Shown piece after piece: positions 62,072-64,000 of a stretch of 64,000 nucleotides of DNA; position 1 is the first letter of the stretch, and every line of letters begins with the position of its first letter. Source of the stretch: Hymenobacter metallilatus. GTDB lineage: Bacteria > Bacteroidota > Bacteroidia > Cytophagales > Hymenobacteraceae. The position numbers and the translations under genes were made by a program. The stretch covers positions 186,001-250,000 of the forward strand of contig NZ_RWIS01000002.1 of the NCBI RefSeq assembly GCF_003944705.1, read 5' to 3'. The notes beneath the pieces are model-generated. The model worked only from the letters and a program-made list of their open reading frames with translations. It was not told where the DNA came from and made no database searches.

Positions 62072-62214
62072 AATGCGTGTAGTAAAGGAAGATACAGGGC
62101 AAGTTACGCAGTGGCGGCTTGTGTGTACCTACACGAACTCAACAACCACCAGGCAAGCCCGGCCGTACTCAGGGAGCCAGTAGCCACCTAACAGTATCGG
62201 CGGGGCACCTTCCT

Positions 62215-63480
62215 ATGCGTAAATGGATACTTGCCCTGGCCCTGGTGCTGGGGCTGACTGCTTTGCCCGCCCGCGCCTACTCCGTACTTACCCACCAAGC
62301 CAACGTAGATTCCAGCTGGCAGCGCTGTCTGGTGCCGTTGCTACAGGGCCGCTACCCGGGTAGCACCGAGGAGCAGCTGAATGAGGCCAAAAGTTATGCC
62401 TACGGCGGTTCCATCCTGCAGGATATGGGGTACTACCCGTTCGGGTCGGTGCTGTTTACCAACCTCACGCACTACGTCCGTTCCGGCGACTTTGTGCGCA
62501 ATCTGCTTAATGAGGCCCACAGCCGCAACGAATACGCCTTTGCCCTGGGGGCGCTGGCGCACTACGCGGCCGACATCAACGGCCACCCCGAGGGTACCAA
62601 CCGGGCCATGCCCAGCGTGTATCCTGAGCTTAAGGCCAAGTTTGGCAACAGCATCACCTACGAGGAAGCCCCCATTCAGCACACCCAGCTAGAGTTTGCA
62701 TTTGATGTAGTGCAGGTGGCTGCAGGCCGCTACCGCACCGCCGATTATCAGCGCTACATCGGTTTTCAGGTAAGCAAGCCGGTGCTGGAGCGGGCTTTCC
62801 TGAAAACCTACGGGCTGGAGCTGGGCCAGGTCGTGTTCAACGTGGATTTGGCGGTCAGCTCGTTCCGGTTTGCCGTGCGCAGCCTGATTCCGATTGCCAG
62901 CCGGGCTGCCTGGCAGAGTCAGAAGAAGGAAATCCGCCGGCTCAGCCCCCAGGCCCGGCGCCGGGAATATGTATATAAGGAAAGTGAGCGGGCCTACCGG
63001 AAGCGGTATGGCACCGACTACGAGCATCCGGGTACCGGCGCGCGCGTGTTATCGTACGTGGTGCGGGTGCTGCCCAAGATTGGCCCCCTGAAACCATTTG
63101 CCTTCAAGCTGCCTACCCCTGAGGCCCAGGAGCTGTTCAAGGCCAGTTTTCGGAGCGTGATGCGCAACTACTGCAGCCTACTGGAGCAGGAGCCGCGCGA
63201 TACCACAGCCGCTGCTCCCCGCCTGGCCAATACCGATTTCGATACCGGCCGTCCTACTAAGCTGGGGGAATATGCCCTGACCGATGAAACCTACGGAGAG
63301 TGGCTCCGCAAGCTGGCCGATAGAAAATTTGAGCACCTGACGGCCGTTCAGCAGCAGCATATTCTGGCATTTTTCAGCACCCCGGTCCAAACGCCGGTTG
63401 CTACCGAGGAGAAAGAAGCAGACAAGCGGAAAGAAACGCTGGAGGCCTTGCAGCAGCTGCGGACCAAAAAGCCGGAGTAG
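62215..63480 (+). CDS. Zinc-dependent phospholipase C family protein (S1-P1/PLC-like)
   Basis: 421 aa with a signal peptide (MRKWILALALVLGLTALPARA). The mature N-terminus YSVLTHQANVDSSWQ and ALGALAHYAADINGHPEGTNR contain Trp/His/Asp ligands of the zinc phospholipase C fold, with further His in TQLEFAFDV and SITYEEAPIQHTQLE. Substrate unknown; a periplasmic lipid or phosphate-ester hydrolase is the likely role. Start ATG 62215. Confidence 0.82.
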   Translation: MRKWILALALVLGLTALPARAYSVLTHQANVDSSWQRCLVPLLQGRYPGSTEEQLNEAKSYAYGGSILQDMGYYPFGSVLFTNLTHYVRSGDFVRNLLNEAHSRNEYAFALGALAHYAADINGHPEGTNRAMPSVYPELKAKFGNSITYEEAPIQHTQLEFAFDVVQVAAGRYRTADYQRYIGFQVSKPVLERAFLKTYGLELGQVVFNVDLAVSSFRFAVRSLIPIASRAAWQSQKKEIRRLSPQARRREYVYKESERAYRKRYGTDYEHPGTGARVLSYVVRVLPKIGPLKPFAFKLPTPEAQELFKASFRSVMRNYCSLLEQEPRDTTAAAPRLANTDFDTGRPTKLGEYALTDETYGEWLRKLADRKFEHLTAVQQQHILAFFSTPVQTPVATEEKEADKRKETLEALQQLRTKKPE

Positions 63481-63506
63481 GCGCAACACCTCCAGCCGCC
63501 CTATAA

Positions 63507-63567
63507 CCAGCCGCCCCGATTGGTTCCTGTTACCTGCGCAGCGCAGACGGGAACAAATCGGGGCTGG
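63507..63567 (+). terminator. Imperfect hairpin after the phospholipase gene
   Basis: CCAGCCGCCCCGATTGGTTC (63507 on) pairs with GGGAACAAATCGGGGCTGG (about 63549-63567), arms with small mismatches. Probably ends transcription. Confidence 0.5.
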
Positions 63568-63641
63568 TGCTACTTCGGGTTTCTGGTTCGTAGCTGTTTG
63601 CCTCAGTGGGTAGGGCCCCGGACGGGCAAATGCATACCCGT

Positions 63642-63827
63642 TTAGTAGTGGCGGTAGGCGCGGTACAAGCGGTAGTTGGGCCGGTGCGTGTGCGAGTAGC
63701 CGCGCTGCTTGGCCTTTACGGAAGGCAGCCGACGGCTTCCGAAAATACCGTTGGCTGAAGCCTGGCCGGGGAGGCAGAAAGACAGGGCAAACAAAACAAG
63801 GCTGAGTTTCAGGAGGCGCAGGTACAT
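63642..63827 (-). CDS. Small basic exported protein
   Basis: 61 aa from ATG 63827. Signal peptide (MYLRLLKLSLVLFALSFCLPGQASA) then a short basic, Tyr/Arg-rich chain (SRRLPSVKAKQRGYSHTHRP, NYRLYRAYRHY). A -7 element TAGCTTTG lies upstream at 63869-63876. No family known; comparable tiny exported proteins are common in this group. Confidence 0.6.
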   Translation of the reverse strand: MYLRLLKLSLVLFALSFCLPGQASANGIFGSRRLPSVKAKQRGYSHTHRPNYRLYRAYRHY

Positions 63828-63868
63828 ATGCAGCGGGCGTTTAATGGGGTTAGGAGCTATTGTTGCAA

Positions 63869-63876
63869 CAAAGCTA
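63869..63876 (-). promoter_or_regulatory. Possible -7 element for the small exported protein
   Basis: On the minus strand TAGCTTTG fits TAnnTTTG, 42 nt upstream of the ATG. The -33 element is unclear. Confidence 0.4.
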
Positions 63877-64000
63877 GCGGCCCCCATTAAGCTGTACGGT
63901 ATGCTTCGCCCGACTGGGCCGGTTCCTCTTTGAACAGGCGAATATGATATGCGAATGGGGCCGGATAGCCAGAAGGCTCAGCCATGCCTAATGTCCGAGT

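Overview
The window looks like chromosomal DNA from a Bacteroidota bacterium of the Cytophagales, most likely Hymenobacter or a close relative. Supporting signs are the high GC content, the rpoZ-coaBC-porD-recN gene order, type IX secretion (T9SS) cargo with C-terminal sorting domains, LytS/LytR signalling, RsbQ-like, WbqC-like and YtxH/CsbD proteins, and promoters of the TTG-N19-TAnnTTTG type. No phage, transposase, CRISPR array or rRNA was seen. The genus is an inference.

Layout. 1-5.7 kb: end of rpoZ, coaC and coaB as two separate genes, porD, recN, fabI. 5.9-10.9 kb (minus): small proteins, an SDR pseudogene, two alpha/beta hydrolases, a secreted beta-propeller-like protein, barstar. 11-17 kb: a molybdopterin dehydrogenase subunit without partners, an M28 peptidase, a T9SS-exported GH16 glucanase. 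17.2-23.6 kb: a two-gene PAS module (minus), an AT-hook/RHH protein, dienelactone hydrolase, a LytS/LytR pair, a cupin. 23.6-34.7 kb: Kazal lipoprotein, YtxH stress proteins, a tandem 274-bp transcribed-looking repeat, lysS, an unknown AT-flanked gene, tail-specific protease, a YflT-like stress protein, proline dehydrogenase. 34.7-45 kb: aroB-aroA, a cytoplasmic metal/corrinoid-binding protein, M42 peptidase, acyl-CoA carboxylase beta, clpC, WbqC. 45-53 kb: a secreted protein coupled to an LpxL-type acyltransferase, Sua5, a Calx-beta T9SS cargo, mltG, a thioesterase, YihY, two tRNA-Ser genes. 53.4-64 kb: the second PAS module, a CusCBA/Czc-type efflux operon with a His-rich leader protein, and a zinc-dependent phospholipase C-like protein.

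Most notable signals. (1) About ten intergenic spacers are filled by long imperfect-to-perfect inverted repeats. Several have arms built from reiterated short words, and they abut the flanking stop and start codons. One seems to have split coaBC. (2) The same unknown ~120-aa protein plus PAS-only protein pair occurs twice. (3) A tandem 274-bp duplication ends in covarying terminators and may encode two sister small RNAs. (4) aroA has no ATG, GTG or TTG start upstream of its conserved N-terminus.
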